Of a stretch of DNA of 64,000 bases, positions 12,062 through 44,777 are shown one piece after another. The stretch covers positions 1,392,501-1,456,500 of the forward strand of contig NC_087163.1 in assembly GCF_035594125.1 (NCBI RefSeq), given 5' to 3'. The first letter of the stretch is position 1; the number at the start of each line of letters is the position of its first letter. A model generated the notes under the pieces. The model saw nothing but the letters and a program-made list of their open reading frames with translations. It was not told the DNA's origin and ran no database searches. This stretch comes from Scylla paramamosain. Lineage: Eukaryota > Arthropoda > Malacostraca > Decapoda > Portunidae. The translations under genes were made by a program, and so were the position numbers.

Positions 12062-12150
12062 ACAACACTGCATGACCTGGAAGTGTGGCAGTCACCCTCA
12101 CACCACTCTACCACTCCTGCTACCAACTCACCTCTTCAACTCATCTGGTA
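11881..12150. repeat. Dispersed repeat, copy 1 (with CA microsatellite)
   Basis: Starts AATGCCCAACATGCAGTTTA and contains (CA)n at 12001-12058 followed by CTGACAACACTGCATG. A second diverged copy with the same order, including the CA run, is at about 14098-14335. Probably an interspersed element of unknown class. Confidence 0.7.
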
Positions 12151-12339
12151 GGTCCTTACCATCCCGAGTCCAGCCAAGACTGGGTGAGGGGAGGGACAGG
12201 CCCAGAAGCTCCAGATAGATACTCCAGTCAGACTAACAGGCAGCACTATTATACATGATAATGACTGACTGGTTGAGTGTATCTTTCAGTAATAGAAATT
12301 AAATAAAAAAAATGATCAAAGAAAGAAAAACCTAGTACA

Positions 12340-13090
12340 AAGTGTGTAAATTGAATGGACAGAGATGTAATCATGCAGAAAATAGGTCATCACCCAAGGT
12401 GTGTAATCTAAACTTAAATACAGGGAGATTGAGTGTTTCAACAACTTCTTGTGGTAATGAATTCCATCTCTGGATGATTCAACAAGAGAAAAACCGTCTA
12501 TGAGGTTCTAACTGAGAACGTTGCATATGAATTTTAAATTTATGGCCCCTCATGTCAACTGGTGGGCTCATGGTGAAAATGTCAGTAGGTGAGATGATAC
12601 TGAGGCCATGGCAACTTCACCAAACTTCTGAGAAACAGAATCTACACCTAAATCAAGTCCTCTTAAAATAACTGAGTCAGCTCTCTTGTCCTTCTCTCTG
12701 ATCTCAACTGTCTCTTCATGGAGGATGGTTCTTATTTCAACTGGACTGGAAACAAGCTGAGAAGTAAGGTCATTGGAACTTGGGCTACCTAAGTGTCTGC
12801 TGGATTTCAGGTCTCTGATTTCATTAGGTAGAGTGGACACATCACATGATAAAGCCTTAACTGTCTCAAACAGATGAGTCAGATCATTGTTACCTGAAGT
12901 AGGTTTGTTGACACCATGTGGATGATTGATTCGGCAAGCAGTGCAAACATAGGAGGCACTATGTTCTGAAAAGTCAACAATGGTCTTGAAGGCCTTATAT
13001 GCAAGTCCTCAACACTTTTGGGCACCATGTGTCCAGACAGAACACAGCTCACACTCTGAGGAGTCTTTATGGTTAATATGAAATCATGTC
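12340..13090 (-). mobile_element. Internally deleted LINE remnant (PHD-type ORF1 plus ORF2 tail)
   Basis: Minus-strand translation first shows a PHD-like zinc finger (C-x2-C, then WTHGAQKC, then YVCTAC), then a hydrophilic segment with REKDKRADSVILRG (about 12650-12700). This is the arrangement of LINE ORF1 proteins with a PHD finger. Directly downstream (12340-12560) is a typical LINE ORF2 C-terminal signature (RGHKFKI, then WNSLPQEVVE). The endonuclease and RT regions are missing. The copy carries stops and frameshifts. Confidence 0.65.
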
Positions 13091-13499
13091 TGTATTACAT
13101 ACAAGCATGAAACTCACACGTCATTAGAAGGTTCATTGACCTTGCTGTAAACATAAAACAAACTGGGAGACGTGTCTAGTATGGCTGTAACAGCACTTGA
13201 GAGTATGGAGAAATTCAATATTTTCTAAGTTCAGCAAGATCTGCACCAGTCAAGAGTAAACATTGAAATGATTTTCTTTTGTTTATAACTGAGATTTGTG
13301 GGTAGCAGCATATCAGGATTTCATGATATCCATACAGCTGATCCCTCCAATCATACGCTGTCACTCGGTAGATTCAGTTATACTTTTCATTTGTTTTGGA
13401 GACACATTTCATGTGTTTATTTAGGAAGCCGCCAAACTGCACCCACCTCCATCACCCTAAGAATCTCCATACCACACCAGTAAGGCATAACGGTATAAT

Positions 13500-13660
13500 T
13501 TTTGAGGTGACTCATTTGGTTAGGTTAGATTATGCTACATTAGATTAGATTAGGTTAGGTTAACGTCCTAGTGGGGAGAGGGGGGTGCAGCCCCACCGGC
13601 CAAGTTAGGTTATGTTATGTTAAGTCAACGTCCTAGCGGGGTTAAGTCTAGGGGATAGGT
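13500..13660. repeat. Interstitial telomere-like (TTAGG) sequence
   Basis: Degenerate runs of GGTTAGGTTA-type sequence flank a GC-rich core (13576-13600) with a GGGGTGCAGCCCC hairpin. TTAGG is the ancestral arthropod telomere repeat. Confidence 0.6.
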
Positions 13661-14097
13661 TAGGTCAGTGAAATTCGGAATATTTGGACAAATTTCCTTA
13701 GATTTTTTTTAACGCCCTTATTTCGCTTTTTTTTTTTTTAATCCCCCCTCCCCCAAAAAAACCCAATTCCCCATAGGTCCTCAAGCTTGTTTGAGGAGTT
13801 AGGGGGTTGGGAGGGAATGGAGAGTGAACTTAACAAGATATACTGTCTTCATTACCAATGTTTACATTACAAGCACCAAACGGATAAACATCATCCGCAG
13901 CAGCACCGCCCATGTCCCCTGAGCTTGGACCAGGGTCTGCTCCGGCTACCATAATCTCCTTACCAGCCATGACTCCAGGACTTACCTGGGTGATGGGCAC
14001 ACTAACCACCAGGCACAAGCCAAACTTGAGAGGCTAAGACAGATGATCGAGTATAAGACGGAGCTCAGGCCGACACGTCCGCTCAGCACGCATATCA

Positions 14098-14335
14098 GTA
14101 ATGCCCAACATGCAGTTTAACAGGCCAAAAAGGGCTGGTCTACCTGCTACGCCGAATATCAAAGAATTGGCACCTGGGTCAGCCTTAGCTTCTCCTGACA
14201 TTACTTCCAGGATCGCCGCCCCCCCCCCATACACACACACACACACACACACACACTGACAACACTGCATGGCCTGTAAGTGTGGCAGTCATCCTCACAC
14301 CGCACTACCACTCCTGCTACCAGTGTCCAGTCCAG
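14098..14335. repeat. Dispersed repeat, copy 2
   Basis: Matches the block at 11881-12150 in order: AATGCCCAACATGCAGTTTA, GCTGGTCTACCTGCTAC, GGGTCAGCCTTA, a (CA)n run (14231-14254), then CTGACAACACTGCATG. Divergence is moderate. Confidence 0.7.
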
Positions 14336-14479
14336 CCAGTGTTCGTGGCACAAGCCTTTGTCACGGCTGCCACTTTTCGGTGTCTTGACTTGTTGTTTTA
14401 CCTTCAAGTTGTCTGTGGCCTTCCGGTTTATTTGATGTATTTATGCTACTTTTGTTATTGTTATAATGCTGCCGCTCTT

Positions 14480-14620
14480 ACTGCGTTACCTACCTTGCTT
14501 CACGTCACCGCCCCGCCGTCGCTGCTACTACTGCTGTCGAGTTGTTTCTTGAGTGTTGCCTTTGAAACGGCACTCCCTGGAGCGTCTCTTCTCACCGTCT
14601 GGTCTTCTGTTTTCTTCCTT
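14480..14620 (-). promoter_or_regulatory. GC-rich candidate promoter/first exon
   Basis: A local CpG-rich patch containing, on the minus strand, GGCGGGGCGGTGACGTGA (a GC-box-like and a CRE-like element), followed by GCAAG|GTAGGT, a plausible splice donor at 14493/14494. It could be the non-coding first exon of ALG2, whose acceptor is at 9493. The same stretch also opens a hydrophobic plus-strand frame that I do not believe is a gene. Confidence 0.2.
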
Positions 14621-15075
14621 TTCTCCTCTTCCTTCCGTATCATTATTTATGCATTGTTCTCTTTGTTTTCATACTATATTTATTTTCAAACAGGTATGTC
14701 CCTATTATGTCCTCTTTCTTATGTGTGGCGGCGTCAGACAGGGCACTTTTCCTTATTTATTTATTTATTTTTTCCTTGTATTCTGCTGCTGGAGCCTGAA
14801 ACAAATCTTTCTTCTCTGTGGATCCAATATTGTCAATATTAAATTTAAAGAGGAAAACATGTATGATAACGAACCATTCTTTGTAACTCTTTTTCTTTCT
14901 TTTTTACGTAGAACACGAACTCTAGCCCAAAGAAGAGGCAAAGTATATGGATATGGAACAAAAAAAAAAAAAAAAAAACCAGCTGTACTTCACTCCATTG
15001 TTTGCTCCCTGTCCTCACCCCACCACCCATCTCATACTGCAGACCTTTTCTGCACCCTTTACTACAGCAGTCTTA

Positions 15076-15657
<582 letters not shown>

Positions 15658-15699
15658 TTAGGTGACCGTCACTTTTTTCTACGTCGCCATGTCACTCAC

Positions 15700-17830
15700 T
15701 CACAAAATCACTCTCACTCCGTATCACACAAATTACAGCTTTTCATAATGTTCAATCACTTTCTTTTACCTAACCCATTTGTTTTCAGATCTTCACTGTC
15801 ACACCCAACCTGCCTTGCTCGCATTCTCCCTAAACCTCTATTTTTTCTTCCACCAGGCTGTGGTGAGATGTACCTCCATTTTAAACTCATCAGCGTCTCA
15901 CATGTAATCATCTTCCCATTGCATTCCTGGACAAAACCACATAATTCATCATTGCTCTTCAACAATCCTTCCAACCCCAATGTCTCATCCAACTATACTT
16001 ATAAATATCCTTCTTAAATTAAGTATTTCTAGTTAGTTTTTATGTAGTGCATAAAGCTAATGTTCTTATCCTTTTTCATTTCTTTCAGACACATCATACT
16101 AACTATATACCTTCAATTACATTCCAAGCTCTTATCATTCATGTCATCCAGCAATACTACACATTTACTCCTAAACTGCACTCACTGATGTCATTTTACA
16201 CTGCTTCTCTCTCTCTTCATCACAATCATATGCACTAACAAACATCCACATTTTCTAACCCAACTTCATCCACACAGGCCTCAATGTAAGGTCCTTTCAC
16301 TCCAGCACATCCTACTGCACTTATGGACTCATCAGCTAAGCTCTTCCTTTCTCTACACTTGAACTCCTTCCACTCACTAATTGTTTTCATTTCACTCATT
16401 GCAAGCATATCCAACTTTTGTCTCATACATACTCCCAATCTCTCCCTTCTATCCTTGCTAGCACCACATCCAAACACATTCATACAATCAGCAGGATTTA
16501 GGAAGAAATTCAATCATTGTCATCACAGGGAGATATACAGGAGGGAATGTCATTCTGTTACTTCCAAACACCTTAATGACATACAAGGAATAAGAAAACA
16601 TGTTCTAAATTGTCTTTGTGTTGGGTATTTAGTTAACAACTAAGGCTGAATACACCACAATTACCAAGGCTACACCTGCTGCCAATAAAAGTGGTATCCT
16701 TGTGGTTTTATTACGTTCTGTCACACACACCCAGAGTTTTTGCTTTATTCCTCTTGCCCAGAGGAATGGTGAAGCACTCAGCTGGCATCTTATTAAAAGT
16801 AAAGTTCTTTTTGATAAAACATGTCTTTGTCCAAAGCAGCTTGTTTCACTGGTGTGGAATAATCATTATTTTCACAGGATCTTTCAGCCAACACTGTGCA
16901 CAGTGCAGTTCTTTGTGACAGTCTTGTCCTCCTAGAAATCTCCTTAGAACCAAAACCACCCTTCTGGAGGGAGTCAATAAGAGCTATATTGGTTTGGGAT
17001 ATCTGAGGCTTACATGCCACTTAAATCATAACATCAGTATGAAATGTGTGAAGAAATTGGCCACAATTTCCAGGCGAACAGGACAAGTGTGAGTACTCCT
17101 TAACAGGTGGTCAAGTCAGCTGAGTGATGACATACAGAGATGTAGCAACTGACAGATGTTTAAATTTCATATTAATCCCTTTATTTCAACCAAACTGGAT
17201 ACTTTCCCTGCACTATGAAACAGTGGTTTGTTTATCATACATTGCACTTTTACTGGCGGTGGGGTGTAGTGCGATGAACAATGGGATTAACTCATCCCTA
17301 TGTTAGTAAACAAATACACACACATTATGGACAAAGAACAGCTATATATACACTGCTTCTGCCAGGCTTGACTAATTTCTTGCAGGATGAACAAGATTCA
17401 CTGTGAAAGAAGATACTAAGAAAAATTCTTATTAAAGATTTGTACCCTGTATTTTGCAACATACTGACCATAACACTACCAGGGTGTTAAACAAAAATAA
17501 TTATCTTCCTTTAGTAGAGAGAATTTAGTGAAATATCTATTGCCAGAAATATATGGGTATATGTGTGTTCCCTTTTTTAACGTATCTATCTAAAGATTGT
17601 CTAGGCACCTCTGAGATTTGTGGATGATGGTATACTTAGGATAAACCTTACTTTTGGTAGGCCTGGATGTGGATGGCTGGGTTTGAAGTGATAGCTAGTG
17701 TGAGAGTTTGGTTCTGTGATGTCAAAGTGTAACCAGCAGTTAAGCATCAATTGTTGTTAATACAGCCTTACAATCTAGACTTGCTGTGCTCAGAGTCATT
17801 CCCATGTGTTTTCCATCTATCCTCCAGTAA
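15700..17830. other. No intact gene; possible old LINE-like sequence
   Basis: A minus-strand frame at 16235-16513 contains RQKLDMLAMSEMKT, faintly like the start of LINE endonucleases, but no catalytic motifs follow. Nothing else is recognised. Confidence 0.25.
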
Positions 17831-17835
17831 AGTGG

Positions 17836-17938
17836 TTGGTTAGCTGGTGCTTTATGGAACCTGGCAGGGTACACAGGTGTCTGACCATTGACTAATTCTT
17901 TGACTGACAGAAAATTAAGGCACCAGCTAACTGTGAAG
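17836..17938. repeat. Small inverted repeat (about 100 bp)
   Basis: GTTAGCTGGTGCTTTA near 17838 pairs with TTAAGGCACCAGCTAAC near 17917-17933. It lies just beyond the MDC1 3' end and may be a miniature foldback element. Confidence 0.5.
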
Positions 17939-18010
17939 TCTACCAGTCATAATAATGATGGTAAATATTTTTTATAAAAACTATATATAAAATAATATAC
18001 AATCATAATG

Positions 18011-18016
18011 TTTATT
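18011..18016 (-). terminator. MDC1: Candidate MDC1 polyadenylation signal
   Basis: AATAAA on the minus strand, about 225 bases after the MDC1 stop codon. Plausible distance for a short 3' UTR; not proven. Confidence 0.45.
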
Positions 18017-18241
18017 TATAGCTTAGGTCTATTAAATACATACAACATTACTCCATATTTCATCATCAAGTACTCAAGACATTTGGTGAAGTTATCATAA
18101 AAGATAAAAAATTTCAATGAAAATCCTTTACACTTACAATGAATGAGAAAATGCATTATTTGGTCACAGTCAAGGAGTCAGTCTCATCTTGAAGCTGGAA
18201 AGCCACAAGGAATCAGCAGCACCACCAGCAGCAGCAAAGGC

Positions 18242-37624
<19,383 letters not shown>

Positions 37625-37659
37625 GGATCAGGGCAGTCGTGTTCACCCTGCAGGACACG

Positions 37660-39029
37660 GCACCATATTAATAACCCTTATGCCTTCCTTATGCTTACTA
37701 TTTATTATCAACAACTTTGGTAGATGTCTGTCTATCTAAAATGCATTTTCATTCAATTTTCTTGCTGCTATGGCTACAGCAAATGTTTCACATAGTTTGC
37801 TCTTGTTCTGATACTCCTCCCCTCTGTCTTTCTCTCTGACATGCAGCTCTCCAATCCTTCAAAGGTGCCTCCTCATAATCCAGCATACACCAATCTTACT
37901 CAAGGGTGTACACAAATCTGGAGTACTGCATTTGATCATTCCTAACAAACCAACATTTCAGACTTTTCTCCCCAATGGACATGAACTTACAAGACAATGG
38001 TAAGCTTCTGTCCACTAGTACATACTACATAAATAGCATTCCTACATACTAACTCATATCTACTGCTTGGAATCTAGTGTTCACATGTAGCTCTCATTTT
38101 ACGTAATATTCTTCCACATCTCACATGCCTTTCCCTTCATGATCCTATCACTCTCCTTTGAAGAACCTGATCTTGCCTCTCCCTCCACACTTCTATATGT
38201 ATCAAAAATTATAGTTCCTAACTTCTTCTATTAAGAGATTAAATCAATTTATGTATGAGGATAGGAGATGATAAGTCTTAAGGGCTCAGAAACTGCCTCA
38301 TATATGCCAACTGGTCTTTTGCAGTAAATCTTTTCATTCTCATGTCCTGCCAAAAATAATTCCTAGGAAATTCTAATAAAAATCATGGTGTTAGTTTTCC
38401 AAACAATCACCCAAATACATGATGAGAGGGGTAAATATTCTACAGATGTCCAATGGACTTGCTCCACATGCTTCTACTCTTCCATACTACCTACCAACAA
38501 TACTGAAACTCATTTAATTAGCTACACCAACTTTAACCTAATTTTAAAATATGCCAGTCCCAAACATTCTAGCAGCTTTAGTGACAAATATGTGTAAACA
38601 GAGGAAGGTCACGTATGCTCATATATGTAGACAAGTTACCATGCCCACCTACAAAGGTGTAATTCTATAATTTTTCATCTTGTACTTAAACATCATATCT
38701 AGAACATTCAAAATATAAGCATGCACTGTGACTCTCTCTCCATATAAAGTTAAACTCGGTTCATCTCTTCCACTCAATGGTGTCTACTCAAACAGAGGTA
38801 GAAATGGAACCCAGTTCCTACTACAGCAGCTTGAATGGACATGGCGGTGAAGTCATTGCTGGACAGTGGTCAGAGACGAAATCCATAAAAATGGACTAGT
38901 GCGAACCCAGCCTTAATGTGGATTTGTGAATCTGAGTGTTATGCTTGAGTGACATTCAGCTCAACCATCACAATATTTGGAATGCCCAAAATTTTTTTTT
39001 CTTTTTTTAATGTATAGGAAGAGGCACCA
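37660..39029. other. Upstream of MDC1 start codon; no gene seen
   Basis: AT-rich sequence with no recognisable coding region. It may be a 5' UTR intron of MDC1 if transcription begins further upstream (see 45328-45640). Confidence 0.4.
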
Positions 39030-39378
39030 GACAAGGGCAAAAAAACAGCCTATTGAAGTCCCAGTCTCCAAATAGAATCAGAAACCATTGTCAAAAATTG
39101 GATGATAAGTGACTTGAAACCTCCCTCTTGAAAAGTTTAAGTCATAGGAAGGAGGAAATACAGAAGCAAGCAGGGAGTTCCAGAGTTTACTAGAAAAGGG
39201 AACGAGTGAATGAGAATATTGGTTAATACTGGTCCCCCCAATTAGCAGAAGCAAAACACCAGAGGCATTTTGCTTTGGGGGATCCTGAGGAAAGATTTGC
39301 ATGATGGGACAAGATACAGATATGAGATTGTCACTGGAGGAATCCAACAGAGGATAGGGTGACAGCATAAGCAGAACC
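39030..39378 (-). mobile_element. Internally deleted LINE copy
   Basis: The 3' end of the LINE family at 41522-44782 (39030-39230, ending [19 protein letters not shown]) is fused at about 39233 to mid-endonuclease sequence (39235-39378). The whole RT domain is missing. Confidence 0.75.
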
Positions 39379-39960
39379 GTGTCCCCATAAAAATGTTAAT
39401 GAATCTTAATTTCTTTCAAAAAACTTTGCAATGGCCTGGAAATAGTTGACAAAGCAGCTATCACATCTTGCTTGATTGATTCAAATCTGCCATCCTTCCT
39501 TCCCCCTACAAAATACAGCGCTGTGATTGGCTAAATTAATATTTTTTTTCAATGGCCGTGAAATTGCTTTCCAACAAATCGAACAACCATGGTGACCTAT
39601 TTGGTGCAGATGCAGAAGTACTTACCAAACACATGTATGAACAAACACACTTCTCCTTGTCCCTTGGGAGAGTGAGTTGGTAGTGACTGAACCTCAGAAG
39701 GAGGGGTGCGTTGTTGTGTACAAAAGAAAGCCAACAAATTTTTTAAAATCGCTGATGTTAATTTATGAGACATATATATATGGGGTTCAAAATACTCACC
39801 ATGAGGAACTCTAGCCAATGAGACAAGTCACGAAAGTAGAAGTGAGTTTGGTGTGAAAACAGAATAATACCAAGATAGGGTAATGTGGAGATAACCTTAG
39901 CATCTTCTCCTAATGTTAATACTTACATATCAGATAGAATTAAGGTTGAAGAATATCATG

Positions 39961-39962
<2 letters not shown>

Positions 39963-40056
<94 letters not shown>

Positions 40057-40270
40057 ACTTCCACAAACTTGTTAAAGCAAAAAAATAAAAAAATAAATAA
40101 AAAATAAATAAATAGAAAAAAAATAAATAAAATAAATAAGTAAATAAATAAATAAATAAATAAATAAAAATAAATAAGTAAATAAATAAAAATAAAGTAA
40201 AATAAATAGAATAAAATAAAATAAAATAAAATAAAATAAAATAAAAATAAATAAATAAACAAAATAAAAC
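39963..40270. repeat. (TA)n followed by (AAAT)n-rich simple repeats
   Basis: TA run at 39963-40054, then interrupted AAAT/AAAAT units to about 40270. Confidence 0.95.
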
Positions 40271-40427
40271 AAGGTAAAAGGTTAATGAAATGATCCATCC
40301 CCATGCAACACCCTCCTCCTCCAAGTGCTTGAGTCACTCCTTCCTGGCTGCAGGAGCTGTGTAGGGCAGGACGGGGTTAGCCATTACAGGAATCAGAATA
40401 CTTAGTTATTTGAAGTTCTCGCTAATT

Positions 40428-40486
40428 TAACCTAACCTAAACCCTAACCTAACCCCAACCTAACCTAACCTAAATTAACCTTAACT
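40428..40486. repeat. Interstitial (CCTAA)n telomere-like tract
   Basis: CCTAACCTAA-type units (reverse complement TTAGG), the clearest telomere-like run in the window. It ends about 20 bases before the 5'-truncated LINE at 40506. Confidence 0.75.
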
Positions 40487-40505
40487 TTTTTTTTTTCTCA
40501 TAATT

Positions 40506-41440
40506 AAGCAAGGTGCTTGCACCTTGCCTAGTCAAAACTCTTTCTGCTCTGTCTGTCAACATCTACCTTTCCTTCTTGCTGGAAGTTTGCCTACATTCAA
40601 CCTGTTCCTAAAAAGGGTGACTGTTCTAATCCCTCAAACTACTGTCCTATTGCTTTAATTTCCTGCGTATCTAAAGTTTTTGAATCTATCCTCAACAGGA
40701 AGATTCTTAAACATTTATCACTTCACAACCTTCAATCTGATCGCCAGTACGGGTTCCGTCAAGGCCGCTCTACTGGTGATCTTCTGGCTTTCCTTACTGA
40801 GTCTTGGTCATCCTCTTTTAGAGATTTTGGTGAAACTTTTGCTGTTGCCTTGGACATATCAAAAGCTTTTGATAGAGTCTGGCACAAAGCTTTGATTTCC
40901 AAACTACCCTCCTACGGCTTCTATTCTTCTCTCTGTAACTTCATCTCAAGTTTCCTTTCTGACCGTTCTATTGCTGCTGTGGTAAACAGTCACTGTTCTT
41001 CTCCTAAGTCTATTAACAGTGGTGTTCCTCAGGGTTCTGTCCTGTCACCCACTCTCTTCTTATTATTCATTAATGATCTTCTAAACCAAACTTCTTGTCC
41101 TATCCACTCCTACGCTGATGATACCACCCTGCACTTTTCCACCTCTTTTCATAGGCGTCCACTCCTTCAGGAGGTAAACATTTCACGCAGGGAAGCCACA
41201 GAACGCTTGACTTCTAATCTGATCTGATCTTTCTATTCTCAATCATTCATCCCTTTCTCTGGTAAACTCTGGAACTCTCTGGCTGCTTCTGTATTTCCAC
41301 CTTCCTATGACTTGAATTCCTTCAAGAGGGAGGTTTCAAAACACTTATTCATCAATTTTTGACTACTGCTTTGAACCTTTTATAGAACTGGCATTTCAGT
41401 GGGCATTTTTTTTTACTGGATTTTTGTTGCCCTTGGCCAG
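40506..41440 (+). mobile_element. 5'-truncated, internally deleted LINE copy (RT domain)
   Basis: Encodes RT-domain blocks [43 protein letters not shown] and the active site YADDTTLH. It then jumps at about 41222 to the ORF C-terminus ([12 protein letters not shown]) and a 3' UTR. Near identical to the opposite-strand copy at 41522-44782, with which it lies tail to tail. Confidence 0.9.
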
Positions 41441-41447
41441 TGTCCTT

Positions 41448-41514
<67 letters not shown>

Positions 41515-41610
41515 TTTTTATGTAGGAAGGATACTGGCCAAGGGCAACAAAAATCTAATAAAAAAAAATGCCCACTGAAATGCCAGTCCCTAAAAGGGTC
41601 AAAGCAGTAG

Positions 41611-43323
41611 TCAAAAATTGGTGGATAAGTGTCTTGAAACCTCCCTCTTGAAGGAATTCAAGTCATAGGAAGGTGGAAATACAGAAGCAGGCAAGGAATT
41701 CCAGAGTTTACCAGAGAAAGGGATGAATGATTGAGAATACTGGTTAACTCTTGCGTTAGAGAGGTGGACAGAATAGGAGTGAGAGAAAGATGAAAGTCTT
41801 GTGCAGCGAGGCCGCGGAAGGAGGGGAGGCATGCAGTTAGCAAGATCAGAAGAGCAGTTAGCATGAAAATAGCGGTAGAAGACAGCTAGAGATGCAACAT
41901 TGCGGCGGTGAGAGAGAGGCTGAAGACAGTCAGTTAGAGGAGAGGAGTTGATGAGACGAAAAGCTTTTGATTCCACCCTGTCTAGAACAGCAGTATGAGT
42001 GGAACCCCCCCAGACATGTAAAGCATACTCCATACATGGACGGATAAGGCCCTTGTACAGAGTTAGCAGCTGGGGGGGTGAGAAAAACTGGCGGAGACGT
42101 CTCAGAACACCTAACTTCATAGAAGCTGTTTTAGCTAGAGATGAGATGTGAAGTTTCCAGTTCAGATTATAAGTAAAGGACAGACCAAGGATGTTCAGTG
42201 TAGAAGAGGGGGATAGTTGAGTGTCATTGAAGAAGAGGGGATAGTTGTCTGGAAGATTGTGTCGAGTTGATAGATGGAGGAATTGAGTTTTTGAGGCATT
42301 GAACAATACCAAGTTTGCTCTGCCCCAATCAGAAATTTTAGAAAGATCAGAAGTCAGGCGTTCTGTGGCTTCCCTGCGTGATATGTTTACCTCCTGAAGG
42401 GTTGGACGTCTATGAAAAGACGTGGAAAAGTGCAGGGTGGTATCATCAGCATAGGAGTGGATAGGACAAGAAGTTTGGTTTAGAAGATCATTAATGAATA
42501 ATAAGAAGAGAGTGGGTGACAGGACAGAACCCTGAGGAACACCACTGTTAATAGATTTAGGAGAAGAACAGTGACCGTCTACCACAGCAGCAATAGAACG
42601 ATCAGAAAGGAAACTTGAGATGAAGTTACAGAGAGAAGGATAGAAACCGTAGGAGGGTAGTTTGGAAATCAAAGCTTTGTGCCAGACTCTATCAAAGGCT
42701 TTTGATATGTCCAAGGCAACAGCAAAAGTTTCACCAAAGTCTCTAAAAGAGGATGACCAAGACTCAGTAAGGAAAGCCAGAAGATCACCAGTAGAGCGGC
42801 CTTGACGGAACCCATACTGGCGATCAGATAGAAGGTTGTGAAGTGATAGATGTTTAAGAATCTTCCTGTTGAGGATAGATTCAAAAACTTTAGATAAGCA
42901 GGAAATTAAAGCAATAGGACGGTAGTTTGAGGGATTAGAGCGGTCACCCTTTTTAGGAACAGGTTGAATGTAGGCAAACTTCCAGCAAGAAGGAAAGGTA
43001 GATGTTGACAGACAGAGCTGAAAGAGTTTGACTAGGCAAGGTGCAAGCACGGAGGCACAGTTTCGGAGAACAATAGGAGGGACCCCATCAGGTCCATAAG
43101 CCTTCTGAGGGTTTAGGCCAGCGAGGGCATGGAAAACATCATTACGAAGAATTTTAATACGAGGCATGAAGTAGTCAGAGGGTGGAGGAGAGGGAGGAAC
43201 AAGCCCAGAATCGTCCAAGGTAGAGTTTTTAGCAAAGGTTTGAGCAGAGTTCAGCTTTAGAAATAGATGTGATAGCAGTGGTGCCATCTGGTTGAAGTAG
43301 AGGAGGGAAAGAAGAAGAAGCAA
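41611..43323 (-). CDS. LINE reverse transcriptase part
   Basis: Continuation of the element in a second frame. RT blocks are present in order: [67 protein letters not shown], the catalytic YADDTTLH and [17 protein letters not shown]. The C-terminal region ends [18 protein letters not shown]. The first residues before about 43245 are out of the natural frame, so the true product would be one endonuclease-RT polyprotein. Confidence 0.88.
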   Translation of the reverse strand: MLLLLSLLYFNQMAPLLSHLFLKLNSAQTFAKNSTLDDSGLVPPSPPPSDYFMPRIKILRNDVFHALAGLNPQKAYGPDGVPPIVLRNCASVLAPCLVKLFQLCLSTSTFPSCWKFAYIQPVPKKGDRSNPSNYRPIALISCLSKVFESILNRKILKHLSLHNLLSDRQYGFRQGRSTGDLLAFLTESWSSSFRDFGETFAVALDISKAFDRVWHKALISKLPSYGFYPSLCNFISSFLSDRSIAAVVDGHCSSPKSINSGVPQGSVLSPTLFLLFINDLLNQTSCPIHSYADDTTLHFSTSFHRRPTLQEVNISRREATERLTSDLSKISDWGRANLVLFNASKTQFLHLSTRHNLPDNYPLFFNDTQLSPSSTLNILGLSFTYNLNWKLHISSLAKTASMKLGVLRRLRQFFSPPQLLTLYKGLIRPCMEYALHVWGGSTHTAVLDRVESKAFRLINSSPLTDCLQPLSHRRNVASLAVFYRYFHANCSSDLANCMPPLLPRPRCTRLSSFSHSYSVHLSNARVNQYSQSFIPFSGKLWNSLPASVFPPSYDLNSFKREVSRHLSTNF

Positions 43324-44569
43324 AGTTATTGGAGATATTTTTGGCTAGATGCCAGAAATCACGAGGGGAGTTAGATCTTGAAAGGTTTTGACATTTTCTG
43401 TTAATGAAGGAGTTTTTGGCTAGTTGGAGAACAGACTTGGCATGGTTCCGGGCAGAAATATAAAGTGCATGAGATTCTGGTGAAGGAAGGCTTAAGTACC
43501 TTTTGTGGGCCACCTCTCTATCATGTATAGCACGAGAACAAGCTGTGTTAAACCAAGGTTTAGAAGGTTTAGGACGAGAAAAAGAGTGAGGAATGTACGC
43601 CTCCATGCCAGACACTATCACCTCTGTTATGCGCTCAGCACACAAAGACGGGTCTCTGACACGGAAGCAGTAGTCATTCCAAGGAAAATCAGAAAAATAC
43701 CGCCTCAGGTCCCCCCAACTAGCAGAGGCAAAACGCCAGAGGCACCTTCGCTTAGGGGGATCCTGAGGAGGGATTGGAGTGATAGGACAAGATAAAGATA
43801 TGAGATTGTGATCGGAGGAGCCCAACGGAGAAGAAAGGGTGACAGCATAAGCAGAAGGATTAGAGGTCAGGAAAAGGTCAAGAATGTTGGGCGTATCTCC
43901 AAGACGGTCAGGAATACGAGTAGGGTGTTGCACCAATTGCTCTAGGTCATGGAGGATAGCAAAGTTGTAGGCTAGTTCACCAGGATGGTCAGTGAAGGGA
44001 GAGGAAAGCCAAAGCTGGTGGTGAACATTGAAGTCTCCAAGAATGGAGATCTCTGCAAAAGGGAAGAGGGTCAGAATGTGCTCCACTTTGGAAGTTAAGT
44101 AGTCAAAGAATTTCTTATAGTCAGAGGAGTTAGGAGAGAGGTATACAGCACAGATAAATTTAGTATGAGAATGACTCTGTAGTCGTAGCCAGATGGTGGA
44201 AAACTCGGAAGATTCAAGAGCGTGGGCACAAGAGCAGGTTAAGTCATTGCGCACATAAACGCAGCATCCAGCTTTGGATCGAAAATGAGGATAGAGAAAG
44301 TAGGAGGGAACAGAAAAGGGGCTACTGTCAGTTGCTTCAGACACCTGAGTTTCAGTGAGGAAAAGAAGATGAGGTTTAGAAGAGGAGAGGTGGTGTTCTA
44401 CAGATTGAAAATTAGATCTTAGACCGCGAATGTTGCAGAAGTTAATGAAGAAAAAGTTGAGGGGGGTGTCAAGACACTTAGGGTCGTCGACGGAAAGGCA
44501 GTCCGACCTGGGGACATTTATGGTCTCCTCCCCAGATGGGGACTCCGAGGCTGGTGTAGGAGTCGCCAT
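43229..44569 (-). CDS. LINE endonuclease part
   Basis: Open frame of 446 codons starting [17 protein letters not shown]-endonuclease motifs are NIRGLRSNF near the start, [16 protein letters not shown], and [11 protein letters not shown] (catalytic Asp-His). It then runs through a linker ([17 protein letters not shown]) to a frame change near 43245, where the expected junction into the RT is broken by loss of two bases or gain of one. The cleavage activity nicks target DNA to prime reverse transcription (family knowledge). Confidence 0.88.
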   Translation of the reverse strand: MATPTPASESPSGEETINVPRSDCLSVDDPKCLDTPLNFFFINFCNIRGLRSNFQSVEHHLSSSKPHLLFLTETQVSEATDSSPFSVPSYFLYPHFRSKAGCCVYVRNDLTCSCAHALESSEFSTIWLRLQSHSHTKFICAVYLSPNSSDYKKFFDYLTSKVEHILTLFPFAEISILGDFNVHHQLWLSSPFTDHPGELAYNFAILHDLEQLVQHPTRIPDRLGDTPNILDLFLTSNPSAYAVTLSSPLGSSDHNLISLSCPITPIPPQDPPKRRCLWRFASASWGDLRRYFSDFPWNDYCFRVRDPSLCAERITEVIVSGMEAYIPHSFSRPKPSKPWFNTACSRAIHDREVAHKRYLSLPSPESHALYISARNHAKSVLQLAKNSFINRKCQNLSRSNSPRDFWHLAKNISNNFASSSFPPLLQPDGTTAITSISKAELCSNLC

Positions 44570-44775
44570 GATTTTAAATTTTTTTTGAGTGAAGGGTGTG
44601 TGTGTTATTAGGTGCTTGTAGTTTTGTGTGGAGGAAGAGAGTTGTCTTTAGAGGGCAGGCTGTGACTACCCCCTTGTGTTGTGAGACACAAAGGGAAACG
44701 TTCAGTGAGGTCACAGCTGGGTTTAATGATAAGTTCACAGCACCCCCTGAACAGTGCTTTAGACCTCACTGGGAG

Positions 44776-44777
<2 letters not shown>

